Shown one piece after another: positions 1 through 8,883 of a stretch of 64,000 nucleotides of DNA. The stretch spans positions 1-64,000 of the forward strand of contig CABWYS010000001.1 of the NCBI GenBank assembly GCA_902509555.1. The letters are read 5' to 3'. A program made the position numbers and the translations under genes. The notes beneath the pieces were generated by a model that saw only the letters and a list, made by a program, of their open reading frames with translations, had not been told where the DNA came from and did no database searches. Numbering within the stretch: position 1 is the stretch's first letter; every line of letters starts with the position of its first letter. This stretch comes from an uncultured SAR86 cluster bacterium. Lineage in GTDB: Bacteria; Pseudomonadota; Gammaproteobacteria; Magnimaribacterales; D2472.

Positions 1-274
1 TTGTTGCACTCCCATCTCCAATATCAACAACATAATAATTTCCACCTGCATTAACCAAGATACATGTTTGCGCTCTTCCTGGGGATGGAAGTGGCGATCT
101 TGAACCACACACAACAGCAGATAATGAATTATCATTTAGATCAGCAGTTGAGCTGCCCAACGTTTGGACAAATCTAAGCATAAGGCGATCTTGAACAGCT
201 GGAACTCTTGTCAAAACCGACACCAAAATAATGCCAATTACAGCAATAATTAAGATGTATTTAATCAGTTTCAT
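1..274 (-). CDS. Metallo-beta-lactamase-fold hydrolase, N-terminal part (truncated by window edge)
   Basis: Own translation of the minus strand from ATG at 274: MKLIKYILIIAVIGIILVSV...VVCGSRSPLPSPGRAQTCILVNAGGNYYVVDIGDGSAT; N-terminal TM plus CG(S/T)xxPxPxxxRAxxC...D.G start of an MBL-fold protein; absent from the ORF track. Confidence 0.6.
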   Translation of the reverse strand, partial: MKLIKYILIIAVIGIILVSVLTRVPAVQDRLMLRFVQTLGSSTADLNDNSLSAVVCGSRSPLPSPGRAQTCILVNAGGNYYVVDIGDGSAT

Positions 275-278
275 TATT

Positions 279-656
279 TTAATCCTTGGTTTCGATCCTT
301 GAACCAGCAAATATCAAAAAGAGGCCTACGCTTACCTCAACAACAATCGCAGACATTACAAATGGAGCACCATATAGCAAAGTTGAAAGGGTTCTATATA
401 AGGCTGCTACCAATAAAAGCATAGATGGTGCATAGAACCAATGACGAGTTGTTGAAATTGCTCCTATTAATGTCATGGCACCTACAGTTATAAAGAAACT
501 TCCAAGATCTCCTATCTGTGTACTAAGTCCCACTCCCTCCAACAAAGGCATGCCTAATGACTCTGCAACATTTGCTGGGCTGATGATCCACTGGAGTCCG
601 TTTAAAAAAAACAAAATACCAACAAGACCAGCTACTATTCTTAATACATTTTTCAT
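279..656 (-). CDS. Small 4-TM membrane protein (DUF4345-like)
   Basis: ORF; hydrophobic segments, WxxxPxxxAxxLGMPLL...GLSTQIGDLGSFF pattern. Confidence 0.55.
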   Translation of the reverse strand: MKNVLRIVAGLVGILFFLNGLQWIISPANVAESLGMPLLEGVGLSTQIGDLGSFFITVGAMTLIGAISTTRHWFYAPSMLLLVAALYRTLSTLLYGAPFVMSAIVVEVSVGLFLIFAGSRIETKD

Positions 657-1772
657 TTATTTCTCCTTTTGATTAGTTAGGTTAACGATGATTCCTTCGT
701 TTGGATTAATTTTTCCATCAACCATTTCTTCATAAGTGCTGATAAAATTTTCTAAACCATGAATCTCTTTGACTTGCATCCAATTTTTACTTTGAAGCGC
801 TCTAGCAGTCATGAACGAATTTGTTTTTTCAGCATAACCATCATGCCCCCAGTCCCCAATTCGCTTTTGGATGTGAGCTGGGGCAAAAAAGAATTCTGTT
901 CGATCTCGAAGCATTGCCTGCCCTAAAGCATCCTCAGCAGTAGTCTCATTATCCCAGTGCGTCATACCAACAGTGAGACACTTAAGCATGTTATCTCCTA
1001 GCTCCCCATGGAGGGTTCCAAGAATTTCTCGATTACCAGCCATATCAACCATGACAGAACCCGCTGAATAATCTACATTACTAAGCTCATCGTAAGAAAT
1101 CACTTCATCATAACAACCAAGGTTTTCTACAAACTTTGAGTTCGATGCAGATGTAAGTCCAACTATTTTAGGTGCATTTTCAGTATCAGCTAAACCTTGA
1201 GCCAGGCCAATAGCAGTTTTACTCGAGGCGCTAACTACAATTACTTGAGATGCTTCAAAGTATAAATCTTTAGCCAAAGAGTCACATAAACAAAATGCCG
1301 TGATATGAAGCGGGAATAGAAGAGCTCTGACTGCATCCATGGATGGATCGTAATTTTGATCTCCATTAAGCCTCACATAATTATTGTAAACAGGAGGGAG
1401 TTCTTTGCGGTGTTCTTTACCATCACTAAAGCTTTGATCAGAGACTTTAATTGGACTTAAAGTTAATGAGTCTGCAGCTGGAAAATAGCCAAAAAGTCGT
1501 TCTCCAACATTCAAATCTTCAATGTTTGAGTGGGTAATTTCTGCAAATCCCCACATGGGTATGCAGCCCCATTCATTATCTACATTATTTTTAGCTGGAA
1601 AAAATTTCCAATACCCAATCGTATCTCCCGCGACACCATAAGTGACGTTATTTGCTGTAAAAGCATAACTTTCAATTCTCACAGCAATTTCATCTTCATG
1701 AATAGAAGCCAAATTGGAATCTACAATCCTTGATTGAGTTAAATCTGATTTTAAAGTTTGAAATTGGCTCAT
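657..1772 (-). CDS. DUF2855 family protein
   Basis: ORF; RIESYAFTANNVTYGVAGDTIGYWKFFPA and WGCIPMWGFAEI motifs of the family. Confidence 0.8.
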   Translation of the reverse strand: MSQFQTLKSDLTQSRIVDSNLASIHEDEIAVRIESYAFTANNVTYGVAGDTIGYWKFFPAKNNVDNEWGCIPMWGFAEITHSNIEDLNVGERLFGYFPAADSLTLSPIKVSDQSFSDGKEHRKELPPVYNNYVRLNGDQNYDPSMDAVRALLFPLHITAFCLCDSLAKDLYFEASQVIVVSASSKTAIGLAQGLADTENAPKIVGLTSASNSKFVENLGCYDEVISYDELSNVDYSAGSVMVDMAGNREILGTLHGELGDNMLKCLTVGMTHWDNETTAEDALGQAMLRDRTEFFFAPAHIQKRIGDWGHDGYAEKTNSFMTARALQSKNWMQVKEIHGLENFISTYEEMVDGKINPNEGIIVNLTNQKEK

Positions 1773-1786
1773 AATATTTTTCTAAA

Positions 1787-2254
1787 TTATTTTTTTTGTA
1801 TTAGCGAAAGGCTAAAAAGAATGATTAAAACAAAAGTTACATAAGGAGCCCCAACTGCTCCAGGAGTAACACCAACAGTATAAATCCCTTGAATAACTAT
1901 GTCTTCTCTAATTAAAGGGTATCCAAACGTTCTAAAGCTCCACTCAAATAACCAAAATAAATACATTAATGGAATAAGTGCTCGGTATCGAAAAATTACA
2001 ACCCAGCAAACCAAACAAAATATTAACTGCACAAAGCCCCAAAGAGAAAAAAATCTATAAATCAGCAGCATTGGATCAGGATCACCTTCGATAGTTAAAA
2101 AATTTCCAATTTCATGAAATCCATATTTCTCAAAAAACATATGAACGATTGACCGCCATGTCATTAGAAGTGTGAATAAAATAAATCCCCAAAGAGCAAT
2201 CTTTTGGCCATTAAAATTATTATCAGCCACGGGAGGGAAAATTTTATTGAGCAC
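1787..2254 (-). CDS. Hypothetical multi-pass membrane protein
   Basis: ORF, 155 aa, four hydrophobic stretches, tightly packed in cluster. Confidence 0.65.
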   Translation of the reverse strand: MLNKIFPPVADNNFNGQKIALWGFILFTLLMTWRSIVHMFFEKYGFHEIGNFLTIEGDPDPMLLIYRFFSLWGFVQLIFCLVCWVVIFRYRALIPLMYLFWLFEWSFRTFGYPLIREDIVIQGIYTVGVTPGAVGAPYVTFVLIILFSLSLIQKK

Positions 2255-2667
2255 TACATAGCTCCTTCTTTTGTTTCTATGTTTAATTGCCCAAGCAGTC
2301 CTGCAGATCTATGTTTCTCACTTTCTTGATAATCTGAGCTCATCATCATTTCAAGCATTGCTTTTCTACTTGGATATCTAGCGATTGCAACGCTATCCCA
2401 GAGATCCTCAACCTCTCCAAGCATCAAGCGACTGACAACTCCTCCAAAAACTATTTCTGCTCCAACTTTTTTTAAATGTTCTTGAACTTCAATAGTATAA
2501 ATTTGATAGGCCTCTCTCCCTGACATTTCAGTATCTCTGCCATCTTCGTATTCAGCTTTTTCTTTAAATTTAAGAAGATTAACCATTGAAATTGGTGAAT
2601 CAATATCGCCCTCAAGAAACTCATTCATTTGAGTTTGATTGGGTGTGACCATGTTTTTAACTTCCAT
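2254..2667 (-). CDS. DUF1330-like protein
   Basis: ORF; MVNLLKFK...YQIYT...VGAEIVFGG...WDSVAIARYPSRKAMLEMM pattern. Confidence 0.7.
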   Translation of the reverse strand: MEVKNMVTPNQTQMNEFLEGDIDSPISMVNLLKFKEKAEYEDGRDTEMSGREAYQIYTIEVQEHLKKVGAEIVFGGVVSRLMLGEVEDLWDSVAIARYPSRKAMLEMMMSSDYQESEKHRSAGLLGQLNIETKEGAM

Positions 2668-2669
2668 CC

Positions 2670-3284
2670 TTAGTCTCCTAAAGTAATTGCTTTCTGAAAA
2701 GCGGGTCTCGCATTTATTCTTGCAACATAATCTTTAATGTTTTCCATCTCGTCATTTACACACCCCAATCTATTAGCCATGAAACATGAGTGTCCAAGCA
2801 TGAGATCTGCACCTGAAAAATCTCCTATTAGGTAATCTTTATCAGCGAGATTCTCATTCACAGGGGCTAAAGATTTTGTGAGTAGATTTTTTGCTTGATT
2901 TAAAACAGTTTCATCTCTTCTGTCAGGTGGTAATAAGATAGTTTGAACAACAATTTGATTCATTGGAGGCATAACCATGCCTTCACAATAGTGGTACCAC
3001 TGCAGATAAAAAGGAAATTCAGGAGCATCTGAACTTGGCTTCAATCCTCCATTCTTATGTCTTTCTAAGACATAATCGATAATAGCGCCAGATTCAAAAA
3101 TTGAAATGTCTCCGTCTTCTAAAACGGGTACTCTTCCTAGAGCGTGTCTTGCTCTATGCTCTAGAGATTTTAAGCCTTCTTTAGTAAAAGGCATTATGTT
3201 TACCTCATATTCCAACCCCAACTCTTCTAATAACCAAACAACTCGACCTGCCCTAGTTCCAGCAACAAAATGTACTTTTAGCAT
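2670..3284 (-). CDS. Glutathione S-transferase family protein
   Basis: ORF; thioredoxin-like N-domain with [27 protein letters not shown]. Confidence 0.85.
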   Translation of the reverse strand: MLKVHFVAGTRAGRVVWLLEELGLEYEVNIMPFTKEGLKSLEHRARHALGRVPVLEDGDISIFESGAIIDYVLERHKNGGLKPSSDAPEFPFYLQWYHYCEGMVMPPMNQIVVQTILLPPDRRDETVLNQAKNLLTKSLAPVNENLADKDYLIGDFSGADLMLGHSCFMANRLGCVNDEMENIKDYVARINARPAFQKAITLGD

Positions 3285-3297
3285 AATCTTCTCCTAT

Positions 3298-3987
3298 TTA
3301 TTTTTTCACCATTTTTTCTGCATTTTTTGCAAACTCTTTTGCCTTTTCATCATCATCTAACAAACTTTCCATTTTGATAGGAACTTCAAGCCCTGCGGTC
3401 ATTCCAGGTTGTTCATACATAGCTTTCATCCATCTTTCTAAATGATCAAGACCCTCGATTGAGATCCCTGACCACTTATGAGTTCTAACCCAACACCAAT
3501 TGGCAATATCAGCAATTGAATAATCTTTTGCTAACCATTCCTGCTTACCAAGTTGTGTATCCAAAACTTCAAAAAGCCTTCTTCCTTCATTTTGATAACG
3601 ATCAATGGCAGGTTGAATTTTCTCAGGAAAATACCTAAAGAAAACATTGGCTTGTCCCATCATAGGCCCCACTCCACCCATCTGAAACATAAGCCACTCA
3701 AGAGCTTTTGCTTTTTCATTTAGATCCGAAGGAATTAACTTTCCAGTTTTTTCTGCAAGATAGATCATAATTGCACCCGATTCAAAAATAGATAAATCAT
3801 TTGCATCTCTATCAACAATCGCAGGAATTCTGCCATTAGGACTTATGGCAAGAAATTCAGGCTTTTTTTGTTCATTTTCCATTAAATTAACTACGTGGGT
3901 CTCATAGTCCAATTCCATTGCCTCCAAAGTACATGAAACTTTGTGTCCATTTGGGGTTGGTGCTGTGTAAAAATCAATCATAATCAC
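3298..3987 (-). CDS. Glutathione S-transferase, YfcG/YghU-like
   Basis: [65 protein letters not shown]. Confidence 0.85.
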   Translation of the reverse strand: MIMIDFYTAPTPNGHKVSCTLEAMELDYETHVVNLMENEQKKPEFLAISPNGRIPAIVDRDANDLSIFESGAIMIYLAEKTGKLIPSDLNEKAKALEWLMFQMGGVGPMMGQANVFFRYFPEKIQPAIDRYQNEGRRLFEVLDTQLGKQEWLAKDYSIADIANWCWVRTHKWSGISIEGLDHLERWMKAMYEQPGMTAGLEVPIKMESLLDDDEKAKEFAKNAEKMVKK

Positions 3988-5069
3988 TCCTGAATAAAAG
4001 ATACTAGAATATCAGATAATTGCTCTGGCCTTGTCCACTGATAAAAATGTCCACCGCCAATGTGAGGTGCGCTTTTTGCATTTGGGGCCATTCTAAGAAC
4101 ATCTTCCTCAATTCCGTTTGTTACAGGATCGTCGCCTGCAAAGACAGATAGAAATGGCTTGGTTGAAAGATTAAAAAAATCTCTTGCTTCTTTTTGAGCT
4201 TCTAAAGATGCATCTGGCAGCACTGGAACATGGCTTGGCATGGCTCGAGGACCCATTTTATATGTTGAGTCTGGGAAAGGTGCGTCATAAGCTTTAACTA
4301 GGTCCGAGGTAAATGGTGATAGTTTTCCTAAGCCCATGCTTTCAAAAAAATATTGCCCCGTCATTGACAATTTAGATCTTTTTTCCATCATGGTTGAGTT
4401 GATAAATCCTATTGGTAAATTTTCAGTATCCCAGCAAAATTTTTGCCAATACATAAATTTTAATGCTGGATGAAAAGTTGCAGATGAACCCTTTGAAGGA
4501 CTCTTCCTATCCATTTGCATAACCTCTTTTTGCATGCTCATTGGGGTAAGTTTCAAATCACTTTCTCTAAAAGCTTGAACTTGATCTATAACCTCTTGCG
4601 GAACGTCCGGGTTATAAGGCAATCCAGTATTTCCCATGGATACCTTAATAAATCGATCTGGATCTTGGGCAACCATACGCAAGCCAATAAGCCCTCCCCA
4701 ATCCTGCCCAAAAAAAGTGAGATTAGAGAAATTGTTTTCTTTTAACCAGTCACCCATCCAATCTACTTGCCTTTGATAGCTATAGTCCTCTCGCGCAGCA
4801 GGTTTATCTGATTTTCCATATCCTGGTAAGTCCGGGGCTATAACTCTAATGCCAGCCTTGTTAAGAAAGGGGATCATGCGAGCATAGAGATAACTCCATA
4901 CAGGCTGACCATGCATTGCCATAAGCATTGGACCATCTTTTGGACCTTCATCAATATGATGAATTCTTAAATCTGCTCCATCATGGGTTTTAATGGTTGT
5001 GTAATGAGGATCAAAAGGATATTCCTTTAAATCATCAAATCTCTCATCGGGCGTTCTTAATATTTCCAT
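3984..5069 (-). CDS. Haloalkane dehalogenase family (HLD-I / DhlA-like alpha/beta hydrolase)
   Basis: ORF; N-terminus [36 protein letters not shown], nucleophile [22 protein letters not shown], acid FAGDDPVT, His GGGHFYQW. Confidence 0.8.
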   Translation of the reverse strand: MEILRTPDERFDDLKEYPFDPHYTTIKTHDGADLRIHHIDEGPKDGPMLMAMHGQPVWSYLYARMIPFLNKAGIRVIAPDLPGYGKSDKPAAREDYSYQRQVDWMGDWLKENNFSNLTFFGQDWGGLIGLRMVAQDPDRFIKVSMGNTGLPYNPDVPQEVIDQVQAFRESDLKLTPMSMQKEVMQMDRKSPSKGSSATFHPALKFMYWQKFCWDTENLPIGFINSTMMEKRSKLSMTGQYFFESMGLGKLSPFTSDLVKAYDAPFPDSTYKMGPRAMPSHVPVLPDASLEAQKEARDFFNLSTKPFLSVFAGDDPVTNGIEEDVLRMAPNAKSAPHIGGGHFYQWTRPEQLSDILVSFIQE

Positions 5070-5071
5070 TC

Positions 5072-6112
5072 CTAGTTTCTTAAAATAAAATCTTCACAAC
5101 CAGTTTTCTTTAAAAAGGCCATAATTTGATTTTGATCATCATCATTTAAAGCATGAAATTCACCATTTATCCATTGCAGGCATTTTGCTTGATAGGTAAA
5201 GCTCCGTTGCTCCCATTGGGCGCCATCTATTTGAGCGGTCCAAGTCTTTTCTTCGGCAGCAATCGCTTTTGCATTTGCTAAAAGTGCCGGTAAGTAAACT
5301 TTGCCAACCTCTATAAATATGTCTACTAATTGCTCTTGAGCCTCCTCATAACTAACCCAATCATCGTCTTCAGGATCCAGGCCACTCAAATCTTCCATGA
5401 GATCCTGCCAGGCAAGAACTCGTGGTGAAACTTCGTGAGCGATTGCTCGAGGTGTTGGATCAAAGCCAGTTAATGCAACCAATTGACCGAATATTGCGTA
5501 ATCAGCTGATGACGGGCGACTGCCAAATAAAAATGAATTTTTTGACAAGCAATCTTCAAGCTGTTGAAGAAATCTCTTATAACTTGCCTCAATGATTGGT
5601 GCAGTTGTTTCATTTGAACCTACAACCCAAAGTCGGCTTATCTGTAATTCAGAAATGCCTTTTTTGAAAGCTTGATGTGATTCATTATCGAGACTCACAT
5701 CATGCAACAATGGTAATATAGTACCTGCTTTATCTATATCTTCTTTGAAGTGCCATCTGTAATGAAACATATATTTTGTGACCCACTCATCTCCAAAATC
5801 TTCTAAAACATAGTTCAAAAAAGCTAGTTTTGGATCATGAGGAATTACCCCTCTATCAGGAAATTCATTCTCTAAATGGTGAATGATTGGAGTAGAATCA
5901 GTGATTGCTTTATGCGCACCATCAACCTCAAAAATCATCACTGGAAGTAAAACGGGTTTTGGCGCCTCAAGGTTATGTTTTTCAATCAACTCCCTGGCAT
6001 TACCCCACTCTACTGTGTATGGAATCCTTCTGTAACGAAGCAAGGCAAGCATCTTTCTTGTATACGGTGAAGCTGGCACTCCAATAACTGGGATAGGGTT
6101 CAAGCTTTTCAT
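5072..6112 (-). CDS. Large GST-fold protein (347 aa) with C-terminal extension
   Basis: ORF trimmed to MKSLNPIPVIGVPASPYTRKMLALL; start 2 nt after upstream gene stop; GST C-domain SADYAIFGQLVAL. Confidence 0.7.
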   Translation of the reverse strand: MKSLNPIPVIGVPASPYTRKMLALLRYRRIPYTVEWGNARELIEKHNLEAPKPVLLPVMIFEVDGAHKAITDSTPIIHHLENEFPDRGVIPHDPKLAFLNYVLEDFGDEWVTKYMFHYRWHFKEDIDKAGTILPLLHDVSLDNESHQAFKKGISELQISRLWVVGSNETTAPIIEASYKRFLQQLEDCLSKNSFLFGSRPSSADYAIFGQLVALTGFDPTPRAIAHEVSPRVLAWQDLMEDLSGLDPEDDDWVSYEEAQEQLVDIFIEVGKVYLPALLANAKAIAAEEKTWTAQIDGAQWEQRSFTYQAKCLQWINGEFHALNDDDQNQIMAFLKKTGCEDFILRN

Positions 6113-6114
6113 TC

Positions 6115-7038
6115 TTAAAATTTCTGAGCAGACATCCTTTTGCATGCCGCATTAAATTCGCTGATGGTTTCGTCGATGATTTGAGCGACTGGTTTGACTA
6201 CATCAATCAACCCTGCTGACTGGCCAGTCAGAGCAGGCGCTGCATTCATATCTCCTCCAAAGTAGAGATCTTGAATTTTCATCATGTCAGTCATCTCCAT
6301 GACACCAGCTTCATATATTTTTTCGGTAAATTCTGTTTTTAGCGCTCTAATGCAAGGTTTTGATTTTTTATTGAGAATCCATGTTCCCTGCTCATCTGAA
6401 TCAATAATTGAGTTTTTAAAGTTGTCATGCACTGGACTTTCTTTGGAAGATACAAACCTAGTTCCCATCTGGATGCCTTCTGCTCCAGCCGCAAAAGCTG
6501 CAGCCATACCTATTCCATCAACAATTCCGCCCGCTGCAACAATAGGCAAGTCAGTATGTTGTCTAATTGCTTGAATTAACACTATCAAGCCAACCTCTTC
6601 AGGACTTTTAAAACCCCCACCCTCCGTGCCTTCAATAACCAAGCCATCCACACCTGCATTTGCAGCTTTTACAGCTCCGGCAACACTGGGCACAGCATGA
6701 AAGACCTTGATACCTGCATCTTTTAGTATATGAATGTATTTCCCAGGATCGCCAGCAGAAGTGGTTACAAACTTTATGCCCTGCTCTAACACCAATTCAA
6801 TCATGCTCTCGTCCCTTAAGAACATTAAGGGCAGATTCACACCAAAGGGTTTATCTGTGAGTTTTGACATAGCTAAAATCTCAGCTTTGCAATTTTCAGT
6901 CTCTCCAGAAGAAGTTTCGATGATGCCAAATCCTCCTGCATTTGAAACAGCAGAAGCTAGCTGACTTCTGGCAATCCACCCCATGGGCGCTTGAATGATT
7001 GGATACTTAACCCCTAAGATTTCAGTTACTCTATTCAT
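6115..7038 (-). CDS. Nitronate monooxygenase / 2-nitropropane dioxygenase-like FMN enzyme
   Basis: ORF trimmed to MNRVTEILGVKYPIIQAPMGWIA; VIEGTEGGGFKSPEE, AAGGIVDGIGMAAAFAAGAEGIQMGTRF. Confidence 0.85.
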   Translation of the reverse strand: MNRVTEILGVKYPIIQAPMGWIARSQLASAVSNAGGFGIIETSSGETENCKAEILAMSKLTDKPFGVNLPLMFLRDESMIELVLEQGIKFVTTSAGDPGKYIHILKDAGIKVFHAVPSVAGAVKAANAGVDGLVIEGTEGGGFKSPEEVGLIVLIQAIRQHTDLPIVAAGGIVDGIGMAAAFAAGAEGIQMGTRFVSSKESPVHDNFKNSIIDSDEQGTWILNKKSKPCIRALKTEFTEKIYEAGVMEMTDMMKIQDLYFGGDMNAAPALTGQSAGLIDVVKPVAQIIDETISEFNAACKRMSAQKF

Positions 7039-7047
7039 AGAATAACA

Positions 7048-7080
7048 ATATCTATTGACATAAATTATGTCAATAGATAT
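7048..7080. promoter_or_regulatory. Perfect 33-bp palindrome (16-bp arms, 1-nt centre), putative TetR operator overlapping divergent promoters
   Basis: atatctattgacataa-a-ttatgtcaatagatat; forward TTGACA (7055-7060) N17 TATATT (7078-7083); reverse TTGACA (7073-7068) N17 TATTGT (7050-7045). Confidence 0.85.
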
Positions 7081-7093
7081 ATTCTGAATAATA

Positions 7094-7663
7094 ATGGCAA
7101 AACAAGACGGAAGAAATCTACGAAGCATCAATAGTCAAAAACTCATCGTGGATGCTTGCATCAAATTATTCAAAGAAGGCAATTTAGAACCGACTGCCCA
7201 ACAAGTTGCTGATGAGTCCGGGGTTGGAATAAGAACTGTTTTCAGACAATTTGATGAAATGGAAAACCTCTTCAAAGCTGTAGATGCGGTCTTAAGCAAG
7301 GATTATGATTTTAATTTAAAGTACGACCCCTCCTCATCATTTGAGGTACGACTCCAATCCCTCACAAATCACATGAATGTAGTCTATGAAAAACATAAAT
7401 TAATTATGTTTATGACTGTTTCTAAAATGTGGAAGTACGAATTTTTACGAGAAAATTATTTAATGTATCAAGATCGCATAAAAGATAAAACCGAGGAAGT
7501 TCTTCCCGAAGTTTTAGGTTTCGATGCTGAATCGAAGAATTTATTCCATGCAAGCCTATCCTTTGCAATGTGGACAAGGCTTCGAGGTCAAAAATTAAAT
7601 AATAGTCAGATTAAAAAGGCTATGCTCAGGCAATGCCTCTTGATTGCAAACGATATCAGGTAA
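7094..7663 (+). CDS. TetR/AcrR family transcriptional regulator
   Basis: ORF; N-terminal HTH LIVDACIKLFKEGNLEPTAQQVADESGVGIRTVFRQFDEMENLF. Confidence 0.85.
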   Translation: MAKQDGRNLRSINSQKLIVDACIKLFKEGNLEPTAQQVADESGVGIRTVFRQFDEMENLFKAVDAVLSKDYDFNLKYDPSSSFEVRLQSLTNHMNVVYEKHKLIMFMTVSKMWKYEFLRENYLMYQDRIKDKTEEVLPEVLGFDAESKNLFHASLSFAMWTRLRGQKLNNSQIKKAMLRQCLLIANDIR

Positions 7664-7687
7664 TATTGAATTACTTATATCTTAGAG

Positions 7688-8857
7688 CTATTTCTCTAAT
7701 CTAAAATCTAATCCAGCATTAGCTTGCAGTCTTGTAATAAGTTTTTCGCCCATTGCTGGTGCTGGAGTATAAATACCTCCAACAAGATCAGGGCATTCTT
7801 TAACCAAACAGATTGCACTTTCAGCAATCATTTTAGAAGTTGAGCCGTACCCAGGATCCATATCTCCTGAAACAGCTGCATGAATAGTCGATCCATCAGC
7901 TAAGTCTGCACAAAAAAGAACATCATAATTTCCATTATCTCTTGATTCTTTGGATGGGCCTTCACCAGGCGCTGGTGCATCAGCCAACGGATTCATGCTG
8001 CCAACAAATTCTGCTGCAGCTTTGCCCTCTTCACCTGGGCCTTGAATCCACATCTCGTTATAACAAAAATCTTCTCCATACATATGATCCATTAAGACAT
8101 TAGATCTATGAACATTTTTGGTATTAATAGGAGCCATAAAAAATGGAGCGACCCAAGTTTCAAGTTTTTCATCATACACAGCTTTGGAGTCTGGAGTTTG
8201 CTCAGGTCCAGTAAAACCGTTAGACAGCGAAAATGGGTTTGCCAACACTGCAAATAATTCTGGTTTTTCTTTTAACGATGACATAGTCGCACTTAATGAA
8301 GCCGCTGTTCCACCAGAAAACTCGCCATTCATTGCTCTCACTCTTCCTCTAACATTAGAAGCAGGCTTGCCATGTTGAGCTATGACTTCTTTTTGCAAAA
8401 AGTAAACACCTAGGTCAAAAGGTATGCTGTCAAAACCACAAGAAAAGACAATTCTTGCTCCAGTCTCCTTGGCCTGCTCAGCATGCTCGTTGATCATTTC
8501 ATGCATCCATCCTGGCTCACCGCATAGATCAACATAATCTGTTCCATTTGCAGCGCATTGTTTAACAATGCTTGGGCCATAAAGTTGGTACGGTCCAACT
8601 GTTGTTAATACGCATTTTGTTTTTTTAACCATTTCTGCAACACTTGATTCATCATTACTGTCTACTGTTAAAAGAGCCACATCATGGGACACACCCAAGG
8701 CATTTCTGACCGCAATTAACTTCTCATGACTTCTTCCAGCCATTGCCCAAGAAATGCTTTCATCATTACCATATTGATTAAGCATGTATTCCACAACCAG
8801 CTTTCCAGTAAAACCTGTAGCACCATAAACCACGACATCAAAATTCTTATCACTCAT
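7688..8857 (-). CDS. Saccharopine dehydrogenase-like / trans-acting enoyl reductase family protein
   Basis: ORF; FDVVVYGATGFTGKLVVEYM, TTVGPYQLYG, YVDLCGEPGWMHEMI, SCGFDSIPFDLGV. Confidence 0.8.
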   Translation of the reverse strand: MSDKNFDVVVYGATGFTGKLVVEYMLNQYGNDESISWAMAGRSHEKLIAVRNALGVSHDVALLTVDSNDESSVAEMVKKTKCVLTTVGPYQLYGPSIVKQCAANGTDYVDLCGEPGWMHEMINEHAEQAKETGARIVFSCGFDSIPFDLGVYFLQKEVIAQHGKPASNVRGRVRAMNGEFSGGTAASLSATMSSLKEKPELFAVLANPFSLSNGFTGPEQTPDSKAVYDEKLETWVAPFFMAPINTKNVHRSNVLMDHMYGEDFCYNEMWIQGPGEEGKAAAEFVGSMNPLADAPAPGEGPSKESRDNGNYDVLFCADLADGSTIHAAVSGDMDPGYGSTSKMIAESAICLVKECPDLVGGIYTPAPAMGEKLITRLQANAGLDFRLEK

Positions 8858-8883
8858 AAGAGTCTCCTTTGTAAATTATTTAA

